From assembly GCF_014648915.1 (NCBI RefSeq), contig NZ_BMSA01000013.1, forward strand, positions 62,001 to 126,000: a DNA stretch of 64,000 nucleotides, in the 5' to 3' direction. A program made the position numbers and the translations under genes. The stretch's first letter is position 1, and each line of letters starts with the position of its first letter. The notes under the pieces are model-generated. The model worked only from the letters and a program-made list of their open reading frames with translations, made no database searches and was not told where the DNA came from. The DNA comes from Streptomyces phaeofaciens. Lineage in GTDB: Bacteria > Actinomycetota > Actinomycetes > Streptomycetales > Streptomycetaceae. Below, piece after piece: positions 9,947 through 18,472 of this stretch.

Positions 9947-11451
9947 GCCCCGCTCCCCCTCCAGATGTCCGTGAACCGGTCCAGCAGTCCGGCCGCCGCG
10001 CTCACGTCGCCCGTGAGCGGCCGGTCGGCCTGGTCGGCGTCGAGCACCGCCTCGGCCAGCTCCAGCGCCCGCCCGGCCGGGATTCCCGGCTCGGGCCGCA
10101 GCTCGCGCTGGCGCAGCGCCCGTACGGCGGCGACGAGTTCGCAGCCGACGACGAGACGGTACGCGTCGCACACCCGCAGTGTCTGCCGGGCGGCGAGCGA
10201 GGCGAAGCTGGCCTGTTCCTCGACGCCCCGGGAGAGTACAGCGTGCCCGAGCGACGCGGGTGCCGAGAAGGCCCGCAGGTCTCCGAGGGCGGCCGCGGCG
10301 GCGTACTCCAGGATCATCACGCCGGAGGAGGCGGGTTCGGTGTCGGCGAGGAAGGGGCGCAGCCGGGTGTAGGCGGGCTCGTTCAGGGTGGACAGCCGGG
10401 CGGTGGAGAGCCGGGCGACCTGCATGACGGCGAGCCGGAAGTGGTCCAGGGCGAGGGCGAGCTGGGCCTGGTAGAAGCCGCCGTGGTGGTAGGCGGCCAT
10501 GTCCTCGGGGGTGATGAGGGGGTTCTCGGCGGCCGCGTTGATCTCGACGGCGAGCACGTTCTCCAGGGCGTCGGCGGCGTCGTGCGCGGGGCCGTGGATC
10601 TGGGGCAGGCAGCGGAAGCCGTACGGGTCCTGGATGCGGCCCAGCGGCGGGGTGGGCCGGTCCTCGGCGCCGGTCAGTTCCCGCATCCGGCGGGCGACCT
10701 CGGTGGAGCCGCGGTGCGGGCGGGCGGCGTGCACGGGGGCGGCGTACGCCTCGTGCGAGCCGTCCACGGCGAGCAGGGAGAGCGCGGCGACGACCTGGGT
10801 GGCCTCGATGAGGCCGCGCAGCTCGTGCAGGGCGAGCGCGGACTGGCCGAGGGTGAGGGCGTTGCTGCTGATCAGGGCGAGGGCGTCGTTGTTGTCGAGG
10901 GGCTGGGGCGCGGGGGCGCCGGGGCCCTGCCAGGGGTGCTCCCCGACCAGGGCGAGGCCCACCTGGGCCAGTGCGGCCAGGTCTCCGGTGCCGACCGAGC
11001 CGAACTCGTTGACGACCGGATGCGCTCCGCTCTCCAGTGCCTCGCACAGCGCCGTGACGACGCTCGGCCGCAGTCCTGCGCCGCCGGCGAGGAGCTGGTT
11101 GGCGCGGACCGCGAGCATCGCGCGGACCTGGCGGGCGGGCAGTTCGGCGCCGATGGCGCCGGCGTGGCTGCGCAGCAGCCGGAGCCCGTGGTCGGAGGCG
11201 GCCTCGGTGGGCACGTCCTCGGTCCGGTTGGCGCCGACGCCGGTGGACCGGCCGTAGACGCGTCCGGTGGCCGCGATCTGCCGGGCGGCGGTCCAGGACT
11301 CCTCCGCGCGCAGCAGGGCGTCGGTGCCGGGGACCGGCCGTGCGGTCCCGTCGGCGAGGCGTACGACGTCCGCGATCCCGAGGCCGACGCCGTCGAGGAC
11401 GACCAGCCCGGTGTGGAGGGAACCGGGGGTGTCCACGACCTGAGACGACAT
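9943..11451 (-). CDS. HutH/aromatic-amino-acid-lyase family protein lacking the MIO triad (candidate ergothionase-like lyase)
   Basis: A 502-residue protein of the HAL/PAL fold. It keeps VYGRSTGVG (the catalytic-loop Tyr region), LRSHAGAIG and QDPYGFRCLPQIHG. However, where ammonia-lyases have GSVGASGDLAPL, this one reads GSVGTGDLAAL. One residue is missing and the Ala-Ser-Gly that cyclises to the MIO electrophile is gone; I checked this on the DNA near 10990-11010. The usual LALLNGT is LALISSN. Ordinary histidine deamination is therefore unlikely. Family members that eliminate trimethylamine (ergothionase) do not need MIO. The gene is coupled to an RpiR regulator and divergent from an OpuC-type betaine importer, which fits ergothioneine or hercynine cleavage to a (thio)urocanate. 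The substrate is inference. ATG 11451 is preferred; a TTG at 11460 is in frame. Confidence 0.85.
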   Translation of the reverse strand: MSSQVVDTPGSLHTGLVVLDGVGLGIADVVRLADGTARPVPGTDALLRAEESWTAARQIAATGRVYGRSTGVGANRTEDVPTEAASDHGLRLLRSHAGAIGAELPARQVRAMLAVRANQLLAGGAGLRPSVVTALCEALESGAHPVVNEFGSVGTGDLAALAQVGLALVGEHPWQGPGAPAPQPLDNNDALALISSNALTLGQSALALHELRGLIEATQVVAALSLLAVDGSHEAYAAPVHAARPHRGSTEVARRMRELTGAEDRPTPPLGRIQDPYGFRCLPQIHGPAHDAADALENVLAVEINAAAENPLITPEDMAAYHHGGFYQAQLALALDHFRLAVMQVARLSTARLSTLNEPAYTRLRPFLADTEPASSGVMILEYAAAAALGDLRAFSAPASLGHAVLSRGVEEQASFASLAARQTLRVCDAYRLVVGCELVAAVRALRQRELRPEPGIPAGRALELAEAVLDADQADRPLTGDVSAAAGLLDRFTDIWRGSGA

Positions 11452-11507
11452 AAGCCTCAAACTCCCATCAACTCGGACACGCGATCTTGCCCAACGGTCA
11501 TCCGTTA

Positions 11508-11534
11508 CCTCGGATTAACACCGAGGCGTTGACA
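11508..11534. promoter_or_regulatory. inverted repeat and -35 box in the lyase / importer intergenic region
   Basis: CCTCGG (11508-11513) and CCGAGG (11521-11526) form a perfect 6-7-6 inverted repeat in the 141-base divergent space. A TTGACA -35-like box for the importer follows at 11529-11534. The placement suits a dimeric repressor such as the neighbouring RpiR protein. No convincing -10 is seen at standard spacing. Confidence 0.45.
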
Positions 11535-11592
11535 ACCCATTCACCTAGGAAGAACTCTGCATGAGGTTATACAGCCGGGCAAGGGACATCTC

Positions 11593-12627
11593 ATGATCCA
11601 GTTCGATGCGGTCCACAAGCGTTTCCCGAACGGCACCACGGCGGTCCACGACCTCTCCCTGGAGATACCGGAGGGCGGTGTCACCGTCCTCGTCGGCTCC
11701 TCCGGCTGCGGCAAGACGACCACCCTGCGCATGGTCAACCGGATGGTCGAACCGTCCTCGGGGACCATCCTGGTCGGCGGCAAGGACGTCCAGCGGCAGG
11801 ACGCCGCCGACCTGCGCCGCTCCATCGGGTACGTCATCCAGCAGGCGGGCCTCTTCCCGCACCGTACGGTGCTCGACAACATCGCGACCGTGCCGCTGCT
11901 GCTCGGCTGGGGCCGCAGGAAGGCCCGGGCCCGCGCGGCCGAACTGCTGGAGACGGTCGGCCTCGCGGCGGACGCCGGCCGGCGCTACCCGCACCAGCTC
12001 TCCGGCGGCCAGCAGCAGCGCGTCGGCGTCGCCCGCGCACTCGCCGCCGACCCGCCGGTCCTGCTCATGGACGAGCCGTTCGGCGCGGTCGACCCCGTGG
12101 TCCGCACCCAGCTCCAGGACGAGCTGCTGCGGCTCCAGAAGGAGCTGAACAAGACCATCGTCTTCGTCACCCACGACATCGACGAGGCGGTCAGGCTGGG
12201 CGACCGGATCGCGATCTTCCGCACCGGCGGCCACCTCGTGCAGTGCGCCCCGCCCGCCGAAATCCTCGCCCGCCCCGCCGACGACTTCGTGGCCGACTTC
12301 CTCGGCGCCGAGCGCGGTCTGAAGCTGCTCTCGCTGAAGACCCTCGCGGCCGTCCCGCAGGGCCCGGCCCCGCAGGGCGGCACCTGGACCCTCGTCCTCG
12401 ACGAGGCCCGCAGGCCCCTGCACTGGGCCACCGAGGACGTCCGACTCCCCGTACGCGCCCTGAAGGACACCGACTCCCTGCTGTCCGCGCTCAACGAGTC
12501 CGTCGCCTCCCCCACCGGTCTGGTCGTCCGCGTCGACGCGGACGGCCGGCTCACCGGCGTCTCCTCCCGGGACGACATCCACGAGCACGCGAGCCGGGCG
12601 CACGCCGAAGTGGGCGTGGCCGCATGA
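11593..12627 (+). CDS. OpuC-type quaternary-amine ABC importer, ATP-binding subunit
   Basis: A 344-residue ATPase that should power uptake of a betaine-like solute. It shows Walker A GSSGCGKTT (residues 35-43), signature LSGGQQQR near 135-142, Walker B LLMDEPFG near 155-162 and switch His in VTHDIDEA. The C-terminal 110 residues resemble the CBS-domain region of OpuCA-type subunits, though only one repeat-like segment is clear. It is the first of four genes; its stop overlaps the first permease start (ATGA). It is divergent from the MIO-less lyase. Confidence 0.9.
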   Translation: MIQFDAVHKRFPNGTTAVHDLSLEIPEGGVTVLVGSSGCGKTTTLRMVNRMVEPSSGTILVGGKDVQRQDAADLRRSIGYVIQQAGLFPHRTVLDNIATVPLLLGWGRRKARARAAELLETVGLAADAGRRYPHQLSGGQQQRVGVARALAADPPVLLMDEPFGAVDPVVRTQLQDELLRLQKELNKTIVFVTHDIDEAVRLGDRIAIFRTGGHLVQCAPPAEILARPADDFVADFLGAERGLKLLSLKTLAAVPQGPAPQGGTWTLVLDEARRPLHWATEDVRLPVRALKDTDSLLSALNESVASPTGLVVRVDADGRLTGVSSRDDIHEHASRAHAEVGVAA

Positions 12628-13265
12628 CCATCGACTGGTCGTGGATCGGCGACCACACCGACGACCTCACCACGCTGACCGTCTCCCACCTCCAGGCCGC
12701 CCTCGGCGCCGTCTTCCTCGGGCTGCTGATCTCGCTGCCCCTCGCGGTGGTCGCGCACCGGATCCGCCCCCTGCGCGGCTTCCTGCTCGGCCTGTCCAAC
12801 GTCCTCTTCACGATCCCGTCGATCGCGATCTTCGTGCTCCTGCTCCCGGTCAGCGGACTGACCCGCACCACGACCGTCATCGGCCTGACCGTCTACACCC
12901 TGGTGGTGCTGCTGCGGAACACGGTCGAGGGCCTCGACTCGGTCCCCGTGAAGACCAAGGAGGCGGCGAAGGCGATGGGCTCCCGCCCGCTGCGCACCCT
13001 GCTCACCGTCGAGTTCCCGCTCGCCCTCCCCGTGATCATGGCGGGCGTCCGGATCGCCACCGTCATGTCGATCTCCCTGGTCTCCGTCGCCACCTACATC
13101 GGCGACGGCGGCCTCGGCCAGCTCTTCACCGACGGCTTCCAGCGCAACTTCCCGACCCCGGTCATCGCGGGCGTGGTCCTCACGATCCTGCTCGCCGTGG
13201 TCGCCGACGCCCTGCTGGTCGCCGTCCAGTACGCGCTGACCCCGTGGCTCAGGAGGCGAGCCTGA
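12624..13265 (+). CDS. OpuC-type ABC importer permease 1
   Basis: A 213-residue integral membrane subunit with five or six hydrophobic segments and the EAA cytoplasmic loop (EAAKAMGSRPLRTLLTVEFP) that docks on the ATPase. The segment LSNVLFTIPSIAIFVLLLP is typical of betaine/carnitine/choline permeases. The ATG overlaps the upstream stop (ATGA). The second permease begins one base after its own stop, so the heterodimeric pore is made from coupled genes. Confidence 0.9.
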   Translation: MTIDWSWIGDHTDDLTTLTVSHLQAALGAVFLGLLISLPLAVVAHRIRPLRGFLLGLSNVLFTIPSIAIFVLLLPVSGLTRTTTVIGLTVYTLVVLLRNTVEGLDSVPVKTKEAAKAMGSRPLRTLLTVEFPLALPVIMAGVRIATVMSISLVSVATYIGDGGLGQLFTDGFQRNFPTPVIAGVVLTILLAVVADALLVAVQYALTPWLRRRA

Positions 13266-13266
13266 G

Positions 13267-13929
13267 ATGTACGAACTCTTCAAGAACCTCGGCACCTGGC
13301 TGACCAGCGGCTCCCAGTGGTCCGGCACCGACGGCATCGCCCACCGCCTGGCCGAACACCTGGAGTACTCGCTCCTCGCCACCCTCGTCGCGGCTGCCAT
13401 CGGCCTCCCCCTCGGCCTGCTGATCGGCCACACCGGCAAGGGCGCGTTCGTCGCCATCAACCTGGCGTCCTTCGGCCGCGCGCTGCCCACCGTCGGACTG
13501 GTCGTGCTGGTCTTCCTGGCCAGCGGCCTGTCCATGTGGCCGGTGTACGTCGCCCTGGTCGCCCTCGCCGTCCCGGCGATCGTCACCAACACCTACGCGG
13601 GCATGACCGCCGTCGATCCGGACGTCAGGGACGCGGCACGCGGCCAGGGCATGCGCGGCGGGCAGGTCCTCCTCCAGGTGGAGCTGCCGCTCGCCCTCCC
13701 GCTGATCATGACCGGCCTGCGGCTCGCGCTCATCCAGGTGGTCGCCACGGCCACGATCGCCGCGTACGTCTCCTTCGGCGGACTCGGCCGCTACGTGTTC
13801 GACGGTCTGGCCCAGCGCGACCTCGTGCAGGTGCTCGGCGGCGCGGCCCTGGTCGCCCTGGTCGCCGTCACCCTCGACCTCGCGCTCGCCGCCCTCCAGC
13901 GCTTCCTCTTCCGCCACCGCACCGCGTAG
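13267..13929 (+). CDS. OpuC-type ABC importer permease 2
   Basis: A 220-residue permease paralogous to the preceding one. It has VAAAIGLPLGLLIGH, a run of membrane helices, and the docking loop DAARGQGMRGGQVLLQVELP. It should pair with permease 1 to form the translocation path. It starts directly after the previous stop and ends 11 bases before the binding-protein gene, all in one operon. Confidence 0.9.
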   Translation: MYELFKNLGTWLTSGSQWSGTDGIAHRLAEHLEYSLLATLVAAAIGLPLGLLIGHTGKGAFVAINLASFGRALPTVGLVVLVFLASGLSMWPVYVALVALAVPAIVTNTYAGMTAVDPDVRDAARGQGMRGGQVLLQVELPLALPLIMTGLRLALIQVVATATIAAYVSFGGLGRYVFDGLAQRDLVQVLGGAALVALVAVTLDLALAALQRFLFRHRTA

Positions 13930-13940
13930 GGAACCCCGAG

Positions 13941-14876
13941 ATGAACCGTCGTACCGTCCTTGGCGGCCTGTTCGCTGCCGCCTCCGTCCCCGCGCTCTCG
14001 GCCTGCGCCGGCGGCATCACCTCGCTCGACGGCGAGGGCTCCGCCGCCGGCGGCGGCTCCGGCTCCAGCAAGAGCGGCATCACCATCGGCACCGCCAACT
14101 TCACCGAGAACCAGGTGCTCGGCTACCTCTACGCGGCCGTCCTGGAGGCGGCCGGTGTGAAGACGAAGGTCCGCCCGAACCTCGGCACCCGCGAGATCGT
14201 CATCCCCGCCCTCCGCGGCGGCGACATCGACCTGCTGCCCGAGTACCAGGGCGCGCTCCTCACCTACCTGGACCCCAAGGCCACGGCGACGGAGGAGGGC
14301 GAGATGCAGAACGACCTCGCCATCGCCCTGCCCGCCGGCCTCCAGGTCCTGCCGTACGGCGGGGCCGAGGACGCCGACGCCTTCGTGGTCACCCGGGAGA
14401 CCGCCCGCAAGTACGGGCTGACCTCCCTCGCCGACCTGAAGAAGCAGAACGGCCGTCTCGTCATCGGCGCCGCGCCCGAGGTGAAGACCCGGCGGGTCGG
14501 CGCGGTCGGCATCAAGGACGTGTACGGCGTGGAGTTCAAGGAGTTCAAGTCCCTCGACTCCTCCGGGCCGCTGGTCAAGGGCGCCCTGAAGAAGGGTGAC
14601 GTGGACGTGGCCAACATGTTCACCACGGACACCGACATCCTGGCCAACGACTGGGTGGTCCTCACCGACCCGGAGAACCTCATCCCCGGCCAGCACATCG
14701 TCCCGCTCATCGCCGACCGCAAGGCCGACTCCACCGTCCGCAAGGCGCTCGCCCGCCTCGGCAACGTCCTGACCACCGAGCAGCTCACCGAACTGAACCG
14801 CCAGGTGGACAAGGACAAGAAGGACCCCGAGGACGTGGCCGACGCCTACGCGAAGCAGCACGGCCTGACGAAATGA
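13941..14876 (+). CDS. OpuC/OpuAC-type substrate-binding lipoprotein
   Basis: A 311-residue extracytoplasmic binding protein. It begins MNRRTVLGG with a hydrophobic signal and lipobox LSAC, the Cys being residue 22. The mature start IGTANFTENQVLGYLYAAVL matches glycine-betaine/choline/carnitine binding proteins. DIDLLPEYQG corresponds to the DLYPEYTG motif that gives one Tyr of the aromatic cage for trimethylammonium groups; here Gln replaces the usual Thr. Ligands of this family include choline, carnitine, betaine and ergothioneine. The adjacent lyase favours a histidine betaine, which is inference. Confidence 0.9.
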   Translation: MNRRTVLGGLFAAASVPALSACAGGITSLDGEGSAAGGGSGSSKSGITIGTANFTENQVLGYLYAAVLEAAGVKTKVRPNLGTREIVIPALRGGDIDLLPEYQGALLTYLDPKATATEEGEMQNDLAIALPAGLQVLPYGGAEDADAFVVTRETARKYGLTSLADLKKQNGRLVIGAAPEVKTRRVGAVGIKDVYGVEFKEFKSLDSSGPLVKGALKKGDVDVANMFTTDTDILANDWVVLTDPENLIPGQHIVPLIADRKADSTVRKALARLGNVLTTEQLTELNRQVDKDKKDPEDVADAYAKQHGLTK

Positions 14877-14899
14877 CCCGCCGGGCACGGGTGGCCCCC

Positions 14900-14918
14900 C
14901 TCCCCTGCGACAGGGGGG
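14900..14918 (+). terminator. hairpin after the importer operon
   Basis: CCCCTG (14902-14907), a three-base CGA loop and CAGGGG (14911-14916) form a compact stem, extendable by a T-G wobble and one C-G pair. It lies 25 bases after the binding-protein stop. There is no T-run. Confidence 0.5.
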
Positions 14919-14984
14919 CTATCCCCAGTGCGGCGGGCGCACCGGCTCCCTACCGTGGATCCCATGACGGGATGGGAGACCACC

Positions 14985-15410
14985 ATGGACGCGCGGGACG
15001 CCGACCTGAAGAAGGAACTCGACGCCACCCTGCAGGCCCGCAGGGAACTGGGTGAGGAGTACGAGTCCGCGCTGGTGGACTCCTTCCTGGAGAAGGTCGA
15101 CCAGCGCATCGACGGAGCGGTGGAACGACGGGTGCGCCGGCAGTTCGCCGAGCAGCAGATGGTGGCGGCCCGGGACTCCCGCTCGCCGAGGGCCACGGAC
15201 TCCTGGGGCGAGCGCTTCGGCTTCGGCATCGTCTCGCTGGTGCTGGCGATCCCGCTGTCGGCGATCGGCGCGGGCACGGGCCACCTGCCCGGACTGATCG
15301 TGTCGTGGATCGGCATCGTCGGCGTCAACGCCGTGCAGGCCGTCCGCACCAACCCGGGCCTCTTCGGCATCCGGCGGCGCCCGGCGAAGGACGGCGACTG
15401 GGAGGGGTGA
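14985..15410 (+). CDS. small membrane protein with N-terminal helical segment
   Basis: A 141-residue protein. The first 60 residues are highly charged and helical (LKKELDATLQARRELGEEYE). They are followed by two hydrophobic segments (GFGIVSLVLAIPLSAIG and GLIVSWIGIVGVNAV) and a basic tail. The ATG at 14985 has GGGAG six bases upstream; ATG 14964 is an alternative. It resembles conserved Streptomyces integral membrane proteins of unknown role. Convergent with the cystathionine beta-synthase gene across a 398-base gap. Confidence 0.7.
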   Translation: MDARDADLKKELDATLQARRELGEEYESALVDSFLEKVDQRIDGAVERRVRRQFAEQQMVAARDSRSPRATDSWGERFGFGIVSLVLAIPLSAIGAGTGHLPGLIVSWIGIVGVNAVQAVRTNPGLFGIRRRPAKDGDWEG

Positions 15411-15808
15411 GCCCCGGGGGGCCGATCACCAGACCCTGCAAGGGTGGGAGAAAAGCTATGCGCGGGGACCGCCGCACCCCCGTTGCCGGGGGGCGGGACG
15501 ACGGCGGTCCCCGCGAGGGACGCGGGCCGGGTCAGGCCGACCATCGCGTCCGTGGCGTCTGTGGAGGTCCGGGAGCCGCTCCGGAGGTCCGTGACGCCGT
15601 TCGGTTGCCGGCCGGGGCGGGGAGCCGCTCCCGCCCTGCCGACACCCACTAATCTGCCGGACGCGTGTTAAGCGAGTGCTGCGCGGACGTGACACGCTCG
15701 TACCACTTCCGCGAAGTCCACCACTTCGGTGGGTAAACGGAAGTTCAGCGCCCGAAGGGGCCGTTCACCGGAGGTTTCCCGGAGGTTACGGCCCCCGCTG
15801 CCCGGAGG
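15411..15808. other. convergent intergenic region with long hairpin
   Basis: No credible gene. The frame from 15444 lacks a ribosome-binding site and a family-like sequence. The region holds the long hairpin annotated separately. Near the beta-synthase end, CCCGGAGGTTAC occurs twice (about 15779-15790 and 15801-15812), the second copy running into that gene's stop. Confidence 0.5.
15461..15515. terminator. 14-bp stem hairpin between convergent genes
   Basis: CGCGGGGACCGCCG (15461-15474) is perfectly complementary to CGGCGGTCCCCGCG (15502-15515). The 27-base loop itself contains a C5/G5 inner stem. It sits between two convergent genes, so it can end transcripts from both sides. No T-run is present. 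Confidence 0.6.
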
Positions 15809-17197
15809 TTACTTCCCGCCCTTGGCCAGGAAGGCCAGCAGGTCCTGGCGGCTGACGACCCCGGTGGGCTTGCCCTCGACCAGCACGATCGCCGCGTCCG
15901 CGTCGCCGAGCACCTGCATCAGGTCGCCGACCGGCTCACCGGAGCCGACCTGCGGCAGCGGGGCCGACATGTGCTTCTCCAGCGGGTCGGTGAGGGAGGC
16001 CCGCTGGGTGAACAGCGCGTCCAGCAGCTCCCGCTCCACGACCGAGCCGACGACCTCGGCGGCCATCACGTCGGGGTGGCCGGCGCCCGGCTTCACGATC
16101 GGCATCTGCGAGACGCCGTACTCGCGCAGCACCTCGATGGCCTGGCCGACCGTCTCGTCCGGGTGCATGTGGACGAGGGACGGCATGGCGCCGTGCTCCT
16201 TGTCGTCGAGGACGTCGGCGACGCGGGCGCTCGGACCCTGGTCCTCCAGGAAGCCGTAGTCGGCCATCCACTCGTCGTTGAAGATCTTGGAGAGGTACCC
16301 GCGCCCGCTGTCCGGCAGCAGGACGACGACGACGTCGTCCGGGCCGAGCCGCTCGGCGACCCGCAGCGCGGCCACCACGGCCATCCCGCAGGAACCGCCG
16401 ACCAGCAGCCCCTCCTCCTTCGCCAGCCGCCGGGTCATCTGGAAGGAGTCCTTGTCGGACACCGGCACGATCTCGTCGGCGACGGTCCGGTCGTAGGCGG
16501 TGGGCCAGAAGTCCTCACCGACGCCCTCGACCAGGTACGGCCGCCCGGAGCCGCCGGAGTAGACGGACCCCTCGGGGTCGGCGCCGATGACCTGCACGCC
16601 GCCGTCGCTGGCGTCCTTGAGGTAGCGCCCGGTGCCGGAGATGGTGCCGCCGGTGCCGACGCCCGCCACGAAGTGGGTGATCTTCCCCTCCGTCTGCTCC
16701 CAGAGCTCGGGGCCGGTCGAGTGGTAGTGGGAGAGCGGGTTGTTCGGGTTGGAGTACTGGTCGGGCTTCCAGGCGCCCGGCGTCTCACGGACCAGCCGGT
16801 CGGAGACGTTGTAATAGGAGTCCGGGTGCTCCGGGTCCACGGCGGTCGGGCAGACCACGACCTCGGCGCCGTACGCGCGCAGGACGTTGATCTTGTCCGT
16901 GCTGACCTTGTCGGGGCACACGAAGATGCACTTGTACCCCTTCTGCTGCGCCACGATGGCGAGGCCCACACCGGTGTTGCCACTGGTCGGCTCGACGATC
17001 GTGCCGCCCGGCTTGAGCTCCCCGCTCTGTTCGGCGGCCTCGATCATGCGCAGGGCGATGCGGTCCTTCACGGATCCGCCCGGGTTGAAGTACTCCACCT
17101 TGGCCAGGACGGTCGCCTGGATGCCCTCGGTCACGGTGTTGAGCTTCACCAGCGGGGTGTTGCCGACGAGGCTGATCATCGAGTCGTGGAATTGCAC
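15809..17197 (-). CDS. cystathionine beta-synthase
   Basis: Condenses homocysteine and serine to cystathionine (reverse transsulfuration), PLP-dependent, cytoplasmic. The 462-residue protein has the PLP lysine in GGSVKDRIA, the phosphate loop TSGNTGVGLA and GTGGTISGTGRYLKD. A C-terminal pair of CBS domains (about 335-462) is present, including EVLREYGVSQMPI and LVEGKPTGVVSRQDLLAFL. There is no N-terminal haem segment, as usual in bacteria. The GTG at 17197 has GGAG six bases upstream; an ATG five codons inside is less likely. Confidence 0.93.
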   Translation of the reverse strand: MQFHDSMISLVGNTPLVKLNTVTEGIQATVLAKVEYFNPGGSVKDRIALRMIEAAEQSGELKPGGTIVEPTSGNTGVGLAIVAQQKGYKCIFVCPDKVSTDKINVLRAYGAEVVVCPTAVDPEHPDSYYNVSDRLVRETPGAWKPDQYSNPNNPLSHYHSTGPELWEQTEGKITHFVAGVGTGGTISGTGRYLKDASDGGVQVIGADPEGSVYSGGSGRPYLVEGVGEDFWPTAYDRTVADEIVPVSDKDSFQMTRRLAKEEGLLVGGSCGMAVVAALRVAERLGPDDVVVVLLPDSGRGYLSKIFNDEWMADYGFLEDQGPSARVADVLDDKEHGAMPSLVHMHPDETVGQAIEVLREYGVSQMPIVKPGAGHPDVMAAEVVGSVVERELLDALFTQRASLTDPLEKHMSAPLPQVGSGEPVGDLMQVLGDADAAIVLVEGKPTGVVSRQDLLAFLAKGGK

Positions 17198-17346
17198 CGT
17201 TGTCTCCGGTTGCTTGCAAAAACTGTGGTCGTAGTGGTGACGCCAGGGTACGGCGCCGCGCGGACGTTCACTCGCGGTTGAGATTGGCCGACGGTCCGTA
17301 CGGGGCAAGGAGTGGTTGTACGGACACGAGGAGGTGGCGTCGAGGC

Positions 17347-18396
17347 ATGACGAGCATGTCGAGGGCGAGAGTGGCCCGGCGCATCGCGGCCGGCGCGGCC
17401 TACGGCGGCGGCGGCATCGGTCTGGCCGGCGCGGCGGTCGTGGGTCTGCTGCTGGCGGAGGCGCAGCTGGCCCGGCGCCATGTGAACGGCAACGGCGAGC
17501 AGGCGCGCGTCCCGCACGCGGAGGGCCGCTACGGCCGTGCGTACGACGCGCCCGGCACCCCGGGCGCGCAACCCCTGCGGCTGGCCCTGCTGGGCGACTC
17601 CACGGCCGCCGGCCAGGGGGTGCGCCGCTCCGGCCAGACCCCGGGCGCCCTGCTGGCGTCGGGCCTGGCCGCGGTGGCGGAACGCCCGGTGGAGCTGCGG
17701 AACGTGGCCCTGCCGGGCGCCCAGTCGGACGATCTCGACCGGCAGGTCGCACTGGTCCTCGCGAACCCCGACCTGGTGCCCGACATCTGCGTGTTCATGA
17801 TCGGCGCGAACGACGTCACCCACCGCATGCCGCCCACCCGTTCGGTACGCCATCTGTCGGCGGCGGTACGACGGCTGCGCACGGCCGGCGCCGAGGTCGT
17901 GGTCGGCACCTGTCCCGACCTGGGCACGATCGAGCCGGTGCCGCAGCCCCTGCGCTGGCTGGCCCGCCGGGCCTCCCGCCAGCTGGCGGCGGCCCAGACG
18001 ATCGGCGTGGTCGAACAGGGCGGCCGCACGGTCTCCCTCGGCGACCTGCTCGGCCCCGAGTTCGAGGCCAATCCGCGGGAACTGTTCGGCCCCGACCACT
18101 ACCACCCCTCGGCCGAGGGCTATGCGACGGCGGCCATGGCGGTCCTGCCGACCCTCTGCGCGGCGCTCGGCCTGTGGCCGGCGGAGGAGGAGCGCCCGGA
18201 CGCCACCCGCCGCGAGGGCTTCCTCCCGGTCGCGCGGGCGGCGGCGGAGGCGGCCTCGGAGGCCGGCACCGAGGTCACGGCGGCGATGCCGACCGGTCCG
18301 CGGGGGCCGTGGGCCCTGCTCAAGCGGCGGCGGAGGCGGCGGGTCCCCGAGGCCGAACCGACGTCACCGTCACCCACCAGCCCGACCGGCGTGTAG
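17347..18396 (+). CDS. SGNH/GDSL-family hydrolase, membrane-anchored
   Basis: A 349-residue protein with an N-terminal Gly/Ala-rich membrane segment (about residues 13-38), so probably anchored or exported. The hydrolase domain shows block I LLGDSTAAGQG (nucleophile Ser 85), the block III GANDV near 154-158 and block V DHYHPSAEGY, giving the Ser-His-Asp set of SGNH esterases. The C-terminal 90 residues are Ala/Glu then Arg/Pro-rich and probably disordered. Substrate is unknown; family members act on lipid or carbohydrate esters. The ATG follows GAGG. It is divergent from the beta-synthase gene. Confidence 0.88.
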   Translation: MTSMSRARVARRIAAGAAYGGGGIGLAGAAVVGLLLAEAQLARRHVNGNGEQARVPHAEGRYGRAYDAPGTPGAQPLRLALLGDSTAAGQGVRRSGQTPGALLASGLAAVAERPVELRNVALPGAQSDDLDRQVALVLANPDLVPDICVFMIGANDVTHRMPPTRSVRHLSAAVRRLRTAGAEVVVGTCPDLGTIEPVPQPLRWLARRASRQLAAAQTIGVVEQGGRTVSLGDLLGPEFEANPRELFGPDHYHPSAEGYATAAMAVLPTLCAALGLWPAEEERPDATRREGFLPVARAAAEAASEAGTEVTAAMPTGPRGPWALLKRRRRRRVPEAEPTSPSPTSPTGV

Positions 18397-18455
18397 GGAC
18401 GGGGGCGCCGAACAAGGTCATCCGGTCAGCCGGTCAGCCGGCCATCCAGGAAAGC

Positions 18456-18463
18456 AAGCGCTT
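18456..18463. promoter_or_regulatory. AAGCGCTT palindrome before thiolase
   Basis: The palindrome AAGCGCTT lies about 110 bases before the thiolase start, inside GCAAGCGCTTAG. It resembles half of the AAGC-N-GCTT operators used by TetR-type regulators of acyl-CoA genes, but the outer arms are imperfect. It also sits just before the next hairpin. Confidence 0.25.
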
Positions 18464-18472
18464 AGAAAGTGC

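Noticed and set aside
9943..11451. Calling the lyase a normal histidine ammonia-lyase (hutH)
   Set aside because: The Ala-Ser-Gly triad required for MIO is missing on direct reading of the DNA, and the gene is not in the hut operon.
15444..15671. Small plus-strand frame in the convergent gap
   Set aside because: No ribosome-binding site, covers the hairpin, and shows no recognisable protein pattern.
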